Part shown: positions 1-9,103 of the stretch, in pieces
Layout of the letters: the number at the start of each line of letters is the position of its first letter
How positions within the stretch are numbered: the stretch's first letter is position 1
NCBI GenBank assembly: GCA_044598425.1
Contig: CP172536.1
Location: 2,418,001-2,482,000, forward strand
Reading direction: 5' to 3'
From: JAEVLT01 sp044598425
Lineage (GTDB): Bacteria; Bacillota; Bacilli; Bacillales; Cytobacillaceae
DNA: 64,000 nt
Translations under genes and position numbers: made by a program
The notes under the pieces: generated by a model
What the model saw: only the letters and a program-made list of their open reading frames with translations
Databases searched by the model: none
What the model was told of the DNA's origin: nothing

Positions 1-801
1 AACAACATCGAAGCCCATATCACCAGGGCGCGCTTTTGATAATACGGCATTCAAGTTTGCCCCATCGTAATATACTTTGCCGCCTGCAGCATGAACGAGC
101 TCAGCTACTTCCAGGATATTTTCTTCGAATAAGCCCAGCGTGTTTGGGTTGGTTAACATTAAAGCAGCAGTATCCGAACCGACCACACTCCTTAAATCAT
201 CGAGATCCACAAGGCCCTTTTCATTCGATTTTACTGTCACAACCTCGAGGCCTGCCACAGTCGCCGAAGCCGGGTTTGTTCCGTGAGCTGAATCAGGAAT
301 AATTACTTTCGTCCGGTTCAGGTCACCATTTGCTTCATGAAAAGCGCGAATGAGCATGAGACCCGTCCATTCACCGTGCGCCCCTGCAGCTGGCTGCAGC
401 GTTACTTCGTCCATCCCTGTGATTTCAATTAAATGCTGCTGCAAATCGTACAGTAGCTCAAGAGCGCCTTGTACCGAGCTTTCATCCTGAAGAGGATGGA
501 TATGGGCAAAGCCATTAAAGCGGGCAACATTTTCATTCATTTTCGGGTTGTACTTCATTGTGCAAGAACCAAGCGGATAAAAACCTGAATCGACACCATG
601 GTTTCGTTTCGACAAGGCTGTGTAATGGCGCATGATATCGAGTTCAGATACTTCCGGAAGTTCAGGTGCCTCTTCACGCAAATACTCTTTAGGAAGCAGA
701 CTTTCAAGTGGTGCATCCGGTACATCCATTTCAGGGAGACTGTAGCCAACGCGACCTGTTTTCGTTAATTCAAAAATAAGCGGCTGATCTTGATTATGCA
801 T
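1..801 (-). CDS. gcvPB: Glycine dehydrogenase (decarboxylating) subunit 2, 3' part cut by window edge
   Basis: This is the C-terminal-type half of the two-subunit P-protein of the glycine cleavage system. With GcvPA it decarboxylates glycine and passes the aminomethyl group to lipoyl-GcvH using PLP. About 267 residues are visible from the start (MHNQDQPLIF) through the family segments TLQPAAGAHGEWTG and DGANLNAV. The PLP-binding lysine expected in the following LHKT-type motif lies beyond base 1. The ATG at 801 sits inside the end of gcvPA: the two genes share 8 bases (ATGCATAA), so translation is probably coupled. It is the last visible gene of a gcvT-gcvPA-gcvPB operon. Identity is firm; the gene is incomplete only because of the window edge. 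Confidence 0.95.
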   Translation of the reverse strand, partial: MHNQDQPLIFELTKTGRVGYSLPEMDVPDAPLESLLPKEYLREEAPELPEVSELDIMRHYTALSKRNHGVDSGFYPLGSCTMKYNPKMNENVARFNGFAHIHPLQDESSVQGALELLYDLQQHLIEITGMDEVTLQPAAGAHGEWTGLMLIRAFHEANGDLNRTKVIIPDSAHGTNPASATVAGLEVVTVKSNEKGLVDLDDLRSVVGSDTAALMLTNPNTLGLFEENILEVAELVHAAGGKVYYDGANLNAVLSKARPGDMGFDVV

Positions 802-2149
802 GATAATCCCCCATTTCTTTCACAAAAGTATCAATTTCTTCCTTTGTTCTCTGCTCTGTAACGGCTACCAGCATGTGGTTTGCTAACTCAGGATCATCAC
901 GCCCAAGGTCATAGCCGCCAATGATTCCTTTTTGGAGCAGGAGTTTGTTTACTTCTTTAACCGGTCTGTTTAGTTTAAGGATGAATTCATTAAACGAAGG
1001 ACCGTCATTTACGATCTCAAATCCACTCTGTTTCAGGGCGGTTTTTGCATAATGAGCTTTTTGCATGTTCGCCAGCGCCATTTCACGAACGCCTTTTTTT
1101 CCAAGGGCTATCATTGCAACCGATGCTGCCAGTGCATTTAAAGCTTGGTTCGAACAGATATTTGACGTCGCCTTATCGCGACGGATATGCTGCTCGCGCG
1201 CTTGCAGTGTAAGAACAAATCCACGGCGCCCCTGGTCATCAACCGTCTGGCCAACCAGCCTTCCTGGCACCTTTCTCATCAATTTATTGGTTACAGCGAA
1301 ATAACCGCAATGAGGGCCGCCAAAAGCAGTTGGAATTCCAAACACCTGAGCGTCGCCTACCACGATGTCAGCCCCAAACTGACCAGGAGGAGTCAAAGCG
1401 CCGAGAGATAACGGGTTGCTCGAAACGACAAATAGAGATTTATTGGCATGGGCGATTTCTCCCAGCTCCTTCAATGGTTCAATTCTTCCGTAAAAGTTTG
1501 GATACTGGACAATCACAGCAGCAATTTCATCGCTTGCCATGCTTTTTAACGCTTCAAGGTCCGTAATTCCATCCTTCACTGGAATTTCCATCACTTCAAT
1601 GTATTGACCTTTGGCATAGGTCTTTACCACATCTTTTGATTCGGGGTGAATGGCTTTAGAAATCAGCACTTTTTTTCGCTTTGTCTGTCCGGCACTCAGC
1701 ATGGCAGCCTCGGCGAGGGCTGTTCCGCCATCATACATTGATGAATTGGCAACGTCCATTCCCGTTAATTCGCAGATCATCGTTTGAAATTCAAAAATGG
1801 CCTGAAGCTCTCCTTGTGAAATTTCCGGCTGATACGGAGTATAGGCTGTATAAAACTCAGATCGAGAAAGGACGTGATCCACAATGACTGGGATATAGTG
1901 GTCGTACACGCCAGCTCCGAGAAAGGAAACATTTCTTTTTAAATCGGCATTGCGCTCAGCCATCTGCGTCAATTCCCGCATTAACGCCGTTTCAGGCTTT
2001 GCCGCTTTAATCTTATACTCGCCTTTAAATTTCACTTTTTCCGGAATATCGCTGAAAAGTTCGTCAATCGAGGAAACACCAACTGCCTTAAGCATTTCCT
2101 TTTGATCTTGTTCCGTCATTGGTAAATAGCGATGTTGATTCATTTTCAT
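794..2149 (-). CDS. gcvPA: Glycine dehydrogenase (decarboxylating) subunit 1
   Basis: N-terminal half of the split glycine decarboxylase (P-protein). It forms the PLP enzyme of the glycine cleavage system with GcvPB, in the cytoplasm. The 451 residues match the usual length of bacterial subunit 1. Family segments such as FLGAGVYDHYIP, SMYDGGTALAEA and FGIPTAFGGPHCGYF are present, and no frameshift is seen. It starts 9 bases after the gcvT stop and overlaps gcvPB by 8 bases, consistent with one coupled transcript governed by the glycine riboswitch upstream of gcvT. Confidence 0.96.
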   Translation of the reverse strand: MKMNQHRYLPMTEQDQKEMLKAVGVSSIDELFSDIPEKVKFKGEYKIKAAKPETALMRELTQMAERNADLKRNVSFLGAGVYDHYIPVIVDHVLSRSEFYTAYTPYQPEISQGELQAIFEFQTMICELTGMDVANSSMYDGGTALAEAAMLSAGQTKRKKVLISKAIHPESKDVVKTYAKGQYIEVMEIPVKDGITDLEALKSMASDEIAAVIVQYPNFYGRIEPLKELGEIAHANKSLFVVSSNPLSLGALTPPGQFGADIVVGDAQVFGIPTAFGGPHCGYFAVTNKLMRKVPGRLVGQTVDDQGRRGFVLTLQAREQHIRRDKATSNICSNQALNALAASVAMIALGKKGVREMALANMQKAHYAKTALKQSGFEIVNDGPSFNEFILKLNRPVKEVNKLLLQKGIIGGYDLGRDDPELANHMLVAVTEQRTKEEIDTFVKEMGDYHA

Positions 2150-2157
2150 TTCGCCCC

Positions 2158-3264
2158 CTATTTCTGTTCTCTACGGTAAAAAGGTGTTCGCACAACTTTT
2201 GCTTTTAAACGCTTGCCGCGGATCTCCACTTCTACTTCTTGGTCAAGTGCGGCATAACTTGATTGAATAAGGGCCAAACCTATATTTTTCTTTAAAGTTG
2301 GCGACTGTGTTCCCGTTGTTACTTCACCAATTTGCTCTTCACCAGCAAAGATTGGATAGCCATGGCGCGGAATTCCCCGGTCGATCATTTCAATTCCAAC
2401 AAGCTTTCTCGATACCCCGGCTTCTTTTTGACGCTTTAATGCTTCTTTGCCGATAAAATCCGTATCTTTATTCAATTTAACAGCAAAGCCAATCCCCGCC
2501 TCGAGCGGGCTAATTTCAGGCGAAAGTTCCTGCCCATAGAGTGCTAAGTTTGCCTCAAATCGGAGTGTATCGCGCGCGCCCAGCCCGCAAGGAATGACCC
2601 CATCTTCGGCGCCCGCTGCTAAAATTTCTTTCCAAAGAAAAACAGCATTTGATGCATCACAATAAATTTCAAAGCCGTCTTCCCCTGTATACCCAGTCCG
2701 GGAAACGAGGGCTTCTTTTCCTTTGATAACGACTTTTTGTTGAAATTTGAAAAAGCCGATATCGCTTAAGTCCGTGTCAACCACAAGTGATTGCAACACT
2801 TTTTCTGCCCTTGGGCCTTGAAGTGCTAATTGAGCTGTTTTTTCAGAAAGATTTTTAAGCTGGACATTACCGGAAAGATGTTTTTCTAGCCAATCGACAT
2901 CTTTTTCAATATTCGAGGCATTTATGACAAGCAAGTAATGATCTTCTGCAAGTTTATATACGAGTAAATCGTCTACCGTGCCGCCATTTTCATAGCACAT
3001 TGCTGTATATTGGGCACTGCCGATCGGTAATTTCGAGACATCGTTGGTCACCATTTTCTGTAAAAATTCCAAGCTTTCTGGACCGGACACATCCACTTCA
3101 CCCATATGGGAAACATCGAATAAACCTGCTCTTGTCCGGACCGCTTCATGTTCTTCCTTGATACTTGAAAACTGTACAGGAAGCTCCCAACCGCCGAAAT
3201 CAATCGTTTTTCCGCCATACTCCCGATAAATCTCGAAAAGCGGCGTGCGTTTTAATTCTACCAT
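2158..3264 (-). CDS. gcvT: Aminomethyltransferase (glycine cleavage T-protein)
   Basis: T-protein of the glycine cleavage system. It moves the methylene group from aminomethyl-lipoyl-GcvH to tetrahydrofolate, releasing ammonia. The 368 residues carry the N-terminal folate-binding GCV_T domain (GLFDVSHMGEVDVSGP, LALQGPRAEKVL, SRTGYTGEDGFEI) and the C-terminal beta-barrel domain (EIGEVTTGTQSPTLKKNIGLAL). It is the first gene of the operon, directly behind the riboswitch expression platform, with a GGGGGA-type ribosome site before the ATG. GcvH, the lipoylated partner, is not in the window. Confidence 0.97.
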   Translation of the reverse strand: MVELKRTPLFEIYREYGGKTIDFGGWELPVQFSSIKEEHEAVRTRAGLFDVSHMGEVDVSGPESLEFLQKMVTNDVSKLPIGSAQYTAMCYENGGTVDDLLVYKLAEDHYLLVINASNIEKDVDWLEKHLSGNVQLKNLSEKTAQLALQGPRAEKVLQSLVVDTDLSDIGFFKFQQKVVIKGKEALVSRTGYTGEDGFEIYCDASNAVFLWKEILAAGAEDGVIPCGLGARDTLRFEANLALYGQELSPEISPLEAGIGFAVKLNKDTDFIGKEALKRQKEAGVSRKLVGIEMIDRGIPRHGYPIFAGEEQIGEVTTGTQSPTLKKNIGLALIQSSYAALDQEVEVEIRGKRLKAKVVRTPFYRREQK

Positions 3265-3285
3265 CTGTAATCCCCCTTATTTTTC

Positions 3286-3510
3286 CAATAGAAAAGGACA
3301 GAAACCTTCCTTTGTGCAAAAAAGGTCTCTGTCCTTTCACCTGAGAGTTTCCCTAAAATAGCTTTCCCCTTTGGTGGCGATCATAAAAGTGCCGCACTCT
3401 CCAGAGTTGCGTCAAACAAGAGTTCTTTTGCCTGAGAGATTCACAGGTTCCCTATTTGCTCCTTCGGCGCTGCTAGAAATAGTAAGCAGTAAGCAGTCTC
3501 TCCCCTTGTT
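3286..3510 (-). ncRNA. Tandem glycine riboswitch with intrinsic terminator, upstream of gcvT
   Basis: Read on the minus strand, two similar aptamers follow each other. Each has a GGAGAG-type P1 start and an ACTCTCAGG(C/T) 3' side (the latter at about 3430 and 3340 on the plus strand). The first also contains the CGCCGAAGGAGCAA segment typical of the gcvT RNA motif. After the second aptamer comes a hairpin (arms 3295-3307 and 3322-3334, GGACAGAGACC pairing with GGTTTCTGTCC) followed by a U-run, then the gcvT ribosome site. This is the standard glycine-sensing ON switch: glycine binding should prevent the terminator and turn on the gcv operon. Confidence 0.93.
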
Positions 3511-3675
3511 ATCATTCGCATTTATAATATTTTTTATCTTGGTCATACTAAAATTAACAATCAAACGAAGATCATGTTATTCCAATATTTTTAACTTTCT
3601 AAGCTATTAACATCCTACCATTAAAACATTCAATAGAGCAATATACTTTTACAGAAAAAAGGAGCTGAACCAAGG

Positions 3676-5391
3676 GTGGTAAAAATTGAATTTGATTCCA
3701 CATGGCAGGACGATTTTTTCCACCGGATTGAACAGGATGGCCCATGGGGAAATTGGGATCTTTTTAAGCTTGCAGTCGATGTCGAAAAGCATCTCGCCGT
3801 CCCATCGTTTGAAGGTCTTTTAGCACCAAACTATTTGCCGAATTTAACGCCGCTTCCACATCAGCTCGAAACGGCGAAGCAAGTCGTTGAATATATGAAC
3901 GGAAAAGCGATTCTTGCCGATGAAGTAGGACTTGGAAAAACGATCGAAGCGGGCTTAATTTTAAAAGAATATATGATTCGCGGGCTTGTAAAAAAAGTGC
4001 TGATTCTTGTTCCCGCCTCTCTCGTCACTCAATGGGCAGCTGAATTAAATACAAAGTTTTTTATCCCTGCAATGACGCAGAGGAAAAGCTATGTTTGGGA
4101 TCAATATGATGTCGTTGTGTCCTCTATTGATACAGCGAAACGGCAGCCTCATCGAGACATCATTTACAAACAAGACTATGACTTAATTATCATCGATGAA
4201 GCCCATAAGCTTAAAAATAATAAAACGAAAAACTATGAATTTGTTCAAAATTTAAAGAAGAAATTTTGCTTATTGCTGACCGCCACTCCGATTCAAAACC
4301 GGATCGAAGAAATTTTCAATCTTGTCTCTCTTCTTAAGCCTGGCCAGTTAGGTAGTGAAACAGCCTTCTATGAAAAATATAAACGCGATTCAAGGTCATT
4401 GAATGACGATGAACATTTAAAAGAACTCGTCAATAAGGTAATGATCCGCAATCGCCGTGCGGATACAGGAATTGAATGGACGAAGCGCCAAGTGAAGACA
4501 ATTCCAATTGAAATTTCAAAAGAAGAAAAAGAACTTTACGATGCGATTACCGATTTAAAAAATGAAGGGGATTGGCTATCGTCAAGCGCCTTTTCAGTCA
4601 TGACCCTGCAACGGGAAGCATGCAGTAGCAGAGAAGCCGTCTATCACACACTGAAAAACATGCTGGGACGGAAAGAAAATCCGAGCGTTTTATTTCAACA
4701 GCAAATTCAATGTTTGATTTCCAAGGTCGAATCCGTTCAGCAAAACTCAAAAGCGAACAAGGCGCTTGAGCTCATTCAGAAAATCAATGATAAAGTGATT
4801 ATTTTTACAGAATACCGGGCGACCCAACTGTATTTACAGTGGTTTCTTCGCCAGCACGGCATTACATCCGTTCCCTTCCGCGGCGGTTTTAAGCGAGGGA
4901 AAAAAGACTGGATGCGTGAGCTTTTTCAAAAACACGCCCAGGTGCTGATTGCAACAGAAGCTGGCGGTGAAGGCATCAATCTGCAGTTTTGCAACCATAT
5001 CATTAACTTTGATCTTCCATGGAATCCGATGAGGCTTGAACAGCGGATCGGCCGTATTCACCGCCTTGGCCAGGAAAAAGACGTGATGATCTATAATTTC
5101 GCAATCAAGGGTACGGTCGAAGAACATATTTTGAAATTGCTTTATGAAAAAATTCATTTATTTGAAAAAGTAATTGGGGAACTTGATGATATTCTGACAA
5201 AACTTGAATTTGGCAATATAGAAGACCATTTGATTGATATTTTTGGCGGAAGTACCACTGAAGGTGAAATGCGCATCAAAATGGAAAACTTAGCATCGAT
5301 GATCGAATTTGCAAATCAAGTAAAGAAAGGAGATTCCCATGCAGCAGCAGGAAATTCATCATTTTTTAGAACAATATTTTCAAGCAAATGA
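3676..5391 (+). CDS. yqhH: SNF2-family DEAD/DEAH helicase YqhH
   Basis: Cytoplasmic Swi2/Snf2-type ATPase, about 571 residues, related to RapA/HepA proteins that act on RNA polymerase or DNA. Motifs in order: DEVGLGKT (Walker A/motif I), IIDEAHKLKN (motif II), LLTATPIQN (motif III), then in the C-terminal RecA domain ATEAGGEGINLQ and RIGRIHRLGQ (motifs V and VI). The GTG start at 3676 follows AAAGGAG by about 11 bases and gives the family's usual N-terminus (MVKIEFD). The gene overlaps yqhG by 53 bases and runs divergently from the gcv operon, as in B. subtilis. The exact substrate is not known. Confidence 0.92.
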   Translation: MVKIEFDSTWQDDFFHRIEQDGPWGNWDLFKLAVDVEKHLAVPSFEGLLAPNYLPNLTPLPHQLETAKQVVEYMNGKAILADEVGLGKTIEAGLILKEYMIRGLVKKVLILVPASLVTQWAAELNTKFFIPAMTQRKSYVWDQYDVVVSSIDTAKRQPHRDIIYKQDYDLIIIDEAHKLKNNKTKNYEFVQNLKKKFCLLLTATPIQNRIEEIFNLVSLLKPGQLGSETAFYEKYKRDSRSLNDDEHLKELVNKVMIRNRRADTGIEWTKRQVKTIPIEISKEEKELYDAITDLKNEGDWLSSSAFSVMTLQREACSSREAVYHTLKNMLGRKENPSVLFQQQIQCLISKVESVQQNSKANKALELIQKINDKVIIFTEYRATQLYLQWFLRQHGITSVPFRGGFKRGKKDWMRELFQKHAQVLIATEAGGEGINLQFCNHIINFDLPWNPMRLEQRIGRIHRLGQEKDVMIYNFAIKGTVEEHILKLLYEKIHLFEKVIGELDDILTKLEFGNIEDHLIDIFGGSTTEGEMRIKMENLASMIEFANQVKKGDSHAAAGNSSFFRTIFSSK

Positions 5392-6130
5392 ATGTGAAAT
5401 TCTTGAGAATACTGAGGGGCATTTAACCGTCCAGCTGACAGTTGATCTAGACAAAGAACTGATGAATCGGCCTTTTTATTGGCATTATCTTGAAAAAACA
5501 GGCGGCATTCCCAATCCGATGAAACTAACGTTTATTACCGACCAGGAAGCAGCGCCTGAACAAATAAAAGGCGAGGCGATTTATTTTGGCTCTCCCAGGC
5601 TCCATCAAATTTTTCAATCAACGAAAAATTTAGCTCGTTTCATCAGACTTTATGAGAACAAGCCGCTTTATCAACAGCAAATACCATTATTTCCATGGCT
5701 TTGTTTAAATGTAAAGATTTCCTATCAATGTGACCGCAAGCGGGACGTTTTTAAATCCATCGGATTGCAGTTAATCAATGGCCAGCTTGTCGAAGCGTTT
5801 TACGACCGCTTATTACAATTGAATTTGACGCCTAAAATACCTGATTACTCGTTCACTCTTTCCCCTCTCATTAAACCGCAAAGCGGGATCATTCGAGTAG
5901 AAAATTATTTAAAATCACTGATCGATGGTGAGGATCAAACATGGGCAATGGAGGCGATAGAACGGTGGAATCAGGATTTGAACCTGCTCAATCATTTTTA
6001 TGAAGATGAAGAGGAACAAACGGAGAGTTATGAGATCGAAAAACAAGCGCTAAAGCAGCAGTATGAGCCAAAAGTAATCATTTCTTTTACCAATGGAGGG
6101 CTCTTTTATTTGACGGAAAAAGCGATTTAA
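5339..6130 (+). CDS. yqhG: Conserved protein YqhG, function unknown
   Basis: A 263-residue soluble protein of the Bacillus-restricted YqhG family. No catalytic motif or membrane segment is recognisable. The ATG at 5339 lies inside the end of yqhH and is preceded by AAAGGAGA, so it is probably translated from the same message. The constant pairing with the SNF2 helicase suggests the two work together, but that is inference only. A glutamate-rich stretch sits near residues 220-230 (YEDEEEQTESYE). Confidence 0.85.
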   Translation: MQQQEIHHFLEQYFQANECEILENTEGHLTVQLTVDLDKELMNRPFYWHYLEKTGGIPNPMKLTFITDQEAAPEQIKGEAIYFGSPRLHQIFQSTKNLARFIRLYENKPLYQQQIPLFPWLCLNVKISYQCDRKRDVFKSIGLQLINGQLVEAFYDRLLQLNLTPKIPDYSFTLSPLIKPQSGIIRVENYLKSLIDGEDQTWAMEAIERWNQDLNLLNHFYEDEEEQTESYEIEKQALKQQYEPKVIISFTNGGLFYLTEKAI

Positions 6131-6239
6131 ACTGGATCGGCAGTCCTCCCTTGTTTTTTAAAAATTTTTTCAAAAAAGAAGGGAAACGAAGAATGATGTC
6201 GAATCTATAAAACGAAAAAAAGAAAAGGTGGTGTTTCTT

Positions 6240-7313
6240 ATTGTTAGTTCAATCGAATTATTAGCAGACCGTATTGTTTCCGATGCTGCCAGAAACCAGG
6301 CGACAGATATTCACATTATGCCTCGGAAAAAAGACACGCTTGTTCAGCTGCGGTTATCCAACAAACTCGTTCCGCGTCTGACCTTGCCGAAGGAAGAATG
6401 CGAACAGCTAATCGCCCACTTTAAATTCGAAGCCAATATGGATATTGGAGAACGGAGGAGGCCTCAAAGCGGTGCTATTGTGAGTGAAGTGAATGGACAG
6501 CTGCTTGGACTGCGTTTATCTACCCTTCCCTCAAACAACCGCGAAAGCCTTGTCATCAGACTGCTGCCGCAGCAAGAACAAATCCCTTTTTACCAGCTCT
6601 CACTATTTCCTGCAATGACCCGCAAACTGCTCGCACTTTTAAAACACGCCCACGGGCTTATTATTTTTACCGGTCCAACTGGAAGCGGCAAGTCCACTAC
6701 TCTTTATTCCTTGCTAAACGAAACCGCCCATTTATTTCATCGCAATGTCATTACTCTCGAAGACCCCATTGAAAAAAACTATGATTCCGTTTTGCAAGTC
6801 CAAGTGAATGAAAAAGCAGGCGTGACGTATGCAACAGGTCTTAAAGCCATTTTGCGCCATGACCCGGATATTATTATGGTCGGGGAAATCAGGGATTCAG
6901 AAACAGCAAAAATTGCTGTACGAGCGGCGTTAACAGGGCATCTAGTGCTCAGCACGATGCATACAAGGGACGCAAAAGGAGCAGTCTACCGCCTTCATGA
7001 GTTCGGCGCTGACTGGCTTGAAGTCGAGCAGACACTGATTGCCATAACTGCACAAAGGCTGGTCGAGCTAACCTGTCCTTTTTGCAAAGAAGAATGTTCT
7101 CCATTTTGTTATTCATACGGAAGATGGAAGCGTGCAAGCGTTTTTGAACTGCTATCAGGGAAAAATCTAAACCTAGCGTTAAAAGAAGCAAAAGGCGAAA
7201 AGGTGCAAACAAACTATCGGACACTTAAAAAAGTCATTCGGAAAGGAATTGCGCTCGGCTATATTAAGGAATCGGAGTACGAACGCCTGGTTTATGATGA
7301 TGAGACGAACTAA
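6240..7313 (+). CDS. comGA: Competence traffic ATPase ComGA
   Basis: Cytoplasmic assembly ATPase of the competence pseudopilus used for DNA uptake. Walker A is GPTGSGKST (about residues 145-153), followed by an Asp box (TLEDPIE), Walker B (DIIMVGEIRD) and a His box (HTRDAKGAVYRLHE). A CPFCKEEC cysteine pair sits in the C-terminal part. The start is uncertain. GTG codons at 6228 and 6231 lie inside the ribosome site AAAAGGTGGTG itself. The first codon well spaced after it is an ATT at 6240, which would give MVSSIELLAD. It heads the seven-gene comG operon, which ComK activates in Bacillus. The AT-rich tract at 6151-6178 is where ComK boxes would be expected, but I see no clean match. Confidence 0.93.
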   Translation: MVSSIELLADRIVSDAARNQATDIHIMPRKKDTLVQLRLSNKLVPRLTLPKEECEQLIAHFKFEANMDIGERRRPQSGAIVSEVNGQLLGLRLSTLPSNNRESLVIRLLPQQEQIPFYQLSLFPAMTRKLLALLKHAHGLIIFTGPTGSGKSTTLYSLLNETAHLFHRNVITLEDPIEKNYDSVLQVQVNEKAGVTYATGLKAILRHDPDIIMVGEIRDSETAKIAVRAALTGHLVLSTMHTRDAKGAVYRLHEFGADWLEVEQTLIAITAQRLVELTCPFCKEECSPFCYSYGRWKRASVFELLSGKNLNLALKEAKGEKVQTNYRTLKKVIRKGIALGYIKESEYERLVYDDETN

Positions 7314-8331
7314 ATGGCCGATTTCTGAGCAAGCGCAGTTTCTAAGGCGGATAGGTGAACTGCTAAAAAGAGGCTATCCGATCGCCGAGGCAATTGAGTC
7401 GCTGTCCTTCCAATTGCCCCAAACCAGAAAGAATCAGCTAAGTCAATTCTTAGATGGTTTAAAAAAAGGGTTATCTTTTCACGACGTTTTAGCAGACCTT
7501 GATTTTCATGATGAATTAATTGGATACGTTTATTTCGCTGAACAGCACGGCAGCTTTGCAGAGGCTTTGTTGGAAGGAAGTGAACTTGTTTTAAAAAAAG
7601 AAAAAGATAAACGAAGGCTTCTCAACCTGCTCCAATATCCAATGTTGCTTATTTTTATAACTGGATTTTTGTTTATCTTTGTGGAAAAATCTTTGCTGCC
7701 GCGCTTTACCACTCTTTTTAACTCAATGAATTTAGAAGAAAATTTCTTTACAAAAATCGTGTATGGATTTGGCAAAAATTTTCCGATTTTTTTAATCAGT
7801 CTGCTGTTCCTTGCAAGCCTCAGTGTAATCTACTACTTTTTTATATTTCGAAAAACTCCCATTCTTCTTCAGAAAGCGCTGCTTGTACGTGTACCTCTAG
7901 TTGGCCGATTCCTGAAATTACTCTACACCCATTATTTTTCCATTCAGTTAAGTTTTCTCATTTCCGGCGGCTTCTCCGTTGCAGAAGCACTGGCTTTATT
8001 TGAAGCGAATTCAAGACAGTCTTTTTATGCTGCTCTGGCAAAAGAGTTGAAAGAGAGATTAGTAACAGGCTCGAAGCTGGAATCCATTTTGCAGTCATTT
8101 ACCTTTTTTGAAAAAGAGTTTGCCTTGATTGTAAAACATGGGCAGGAGAACGGGAAGCTTGATCAGGAGTTATTTTTCTATAGCCAGCACTGTATGGCTG
8201 TTGCAGAAGAAATGACGGAAAAAAATTTAAAAATGGTTCAGCCGCTTTTGTATGGATTGATTGGTGCTTTGATTGTATCAATGTATTTAGCCATCCTTTT
8301 GCCCATGTTTCACCTTATGGATGGCATCTAA
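7294..8331 (+). CDS. comGB: Competence pilus platform protein ComGB
   Basis: Polytopic inner-membrane platform of the competence pilus, of the GspF/PilC family. It carries two repeated T2SF domains with hydrophobic segments near residues 115-135, 160-185 and 320-340. The start is one of three consecutive ATG codons (7294, 7297, 7300) inside the end of comGA; an upstream extension would have no ribosome site. This overlap of about 20 bases with comGA points to coupled translation. Length of about 345 residues is normal for the family. Confidence 0.93.
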   Translation: MMMRRTKWPISEQAQFLRRIGELLKRGYPIAEAIESLSFQLPQTRKNQLSQFLDGLKKGLSFHDVLADLDFHDELIGYVYFAEQHGSFAEALLEGSELVLKKEKDKRRLLNLLQYPMLLIFITGFLFIFVEKSLLPRFTTLFNSMNLEENFFTKIVYGFGKNFPIFLISLLFLASLSVIYYFFIFRKTPILLQKALLVRVPLVGRFLKLLYTHYFSIQLSFLISGGFSVAEALALFEANSRQSFYAALAKELKERLVTGSKLESILQSFTFFEKEFALIVKHGQENGKLDQELFFYSQHCMAVAEEMTEKNLKMVQPLLYGLIGALIVSMYLAILLPMFHLMDGI

Positions 8332-8348
8332 AACAGGAGGGGAATTCA

Positions 8349-8663
8349 ATGAAAAATGAAAAAGGCTTTACTTTAATTGAAATGATGATCGTGATGCTGG
8401 TGATTTCCGTTTTGCTAATTATCACCATTCCAAATATAACAAAACACAATTCAAATATTAACAACAAAGGCTGTGAGGCGTTTGTCAAAATGGTTCAATC
8501 CCAAGTGCAATCCTATGAAATTGAACATCATGCATATCCGGCGAGCATAGATGAACTTGTGGCTGATAACTATCTAAAAGATGGTTCAACGAAATGTCCG
8601 GATGGAAAAACCTCTGTCACAATTGGTGCGGATGGGACTGTTTCAACAGTGAGTGCACCGTAA
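8349..8663 (+). CDS. comGC: Major competence pseudopilin ComGC
   Basis: Main subunit of the competence pilus. It has a short basic leader ending in the type IV prepilin peptidase site (KG|FTLIEMMIVML), with the conserved glutamate at position +5, followed by a hydrophobic helix and a small globular domain. ComC would cleave and methylate it. Two cysteines (in NKGCEAF and STKCPDG) fit the intramolecular disulfide reported for ComGC. The start follows AGGAGGGG. Length is 104 residues, as usual. The stop codon overlaps the comGD start (TAATG). Confidence 0.96.
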   Translation: MKNEKGFTLIEMMIVMLVISVLLIITIPNITKHNSNINNKGCEAFVKMVQSQVQSYEIEHHAYPASIDELVADNYLKDGSTKCPDGKTSVTIGADGTVSTVSAP

Positions 8664-9103
8664 TGAAATTTTCTGAAAGAGGGTTTACATTGGCAGAATC
8701 GCTGCTTGTGCTGTCGGTTTTTATGATCGTATCATCTATCACTGCCTTCTCCTTAAAACCCCAGTATGAAAAAGCTGAAATGGAGTCTTTTCTGACGCAA
8801 TTTCAAGCGGATCTATTCTATGCGCAGCAATACGCCATGGTCCATCAATCCGAGACAACGATCAATATCCAAGCAGATCAGCATTATTACTATATCCGTG
8901 CACGTTATGATCAACCACTGCTTGTCCGCAGAGAATATTCCAAGAATATCAATGTCAGGCAGCTTTCCCAGCCTTTGTTTTTTAAATTCACGCCAGACGG
9001 GAATATTAGCAAATTTGGATCACTTTCCATTAAGTTAGGCACAAAGTCCTATCAATTGACCTTTTTGATTGGAAAGGGGCGATTTTATGTTACAGAAAAA
9101 TAG
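8663..9103 (+). CDS. comGD: Minor competence pseudopilin ComGD
   Basis: Minor pilin of the competence machinery, 146 residues. A class III signal (RG|FTLAESLLVLSVF) is followed by one hydrophobic helix and a mainly beta C-terminal region. The ATG at 8663 shares a base with the comGC stop (TAATG), and the longer upstream extension is out of keeping with a pilin leader. It is translated in the comG operon and overlaps comGE by 17 bases. Confidence 0.93.
   Translation: MKFSERGFTLAESLLVLSVFMIVSSITAFSLKPQYEKAEMESFLTQFQADLFYAQQYAMVHQSETTINIQADQHYYYIRARYDQPLLVRREYSKNINVRQLSQPLFFKFTPDGNISKFGSLSIKLGTKSYQLTFLIGKGRFYVTEK

Noticed and set aside
6151..6178. AT-rich tract before comGA as a ComK box
   Set aside because: ComK sites need AAAA-N5-TTTT pairs at defined distance; the tract has overlapping A and T runs without that spacing.
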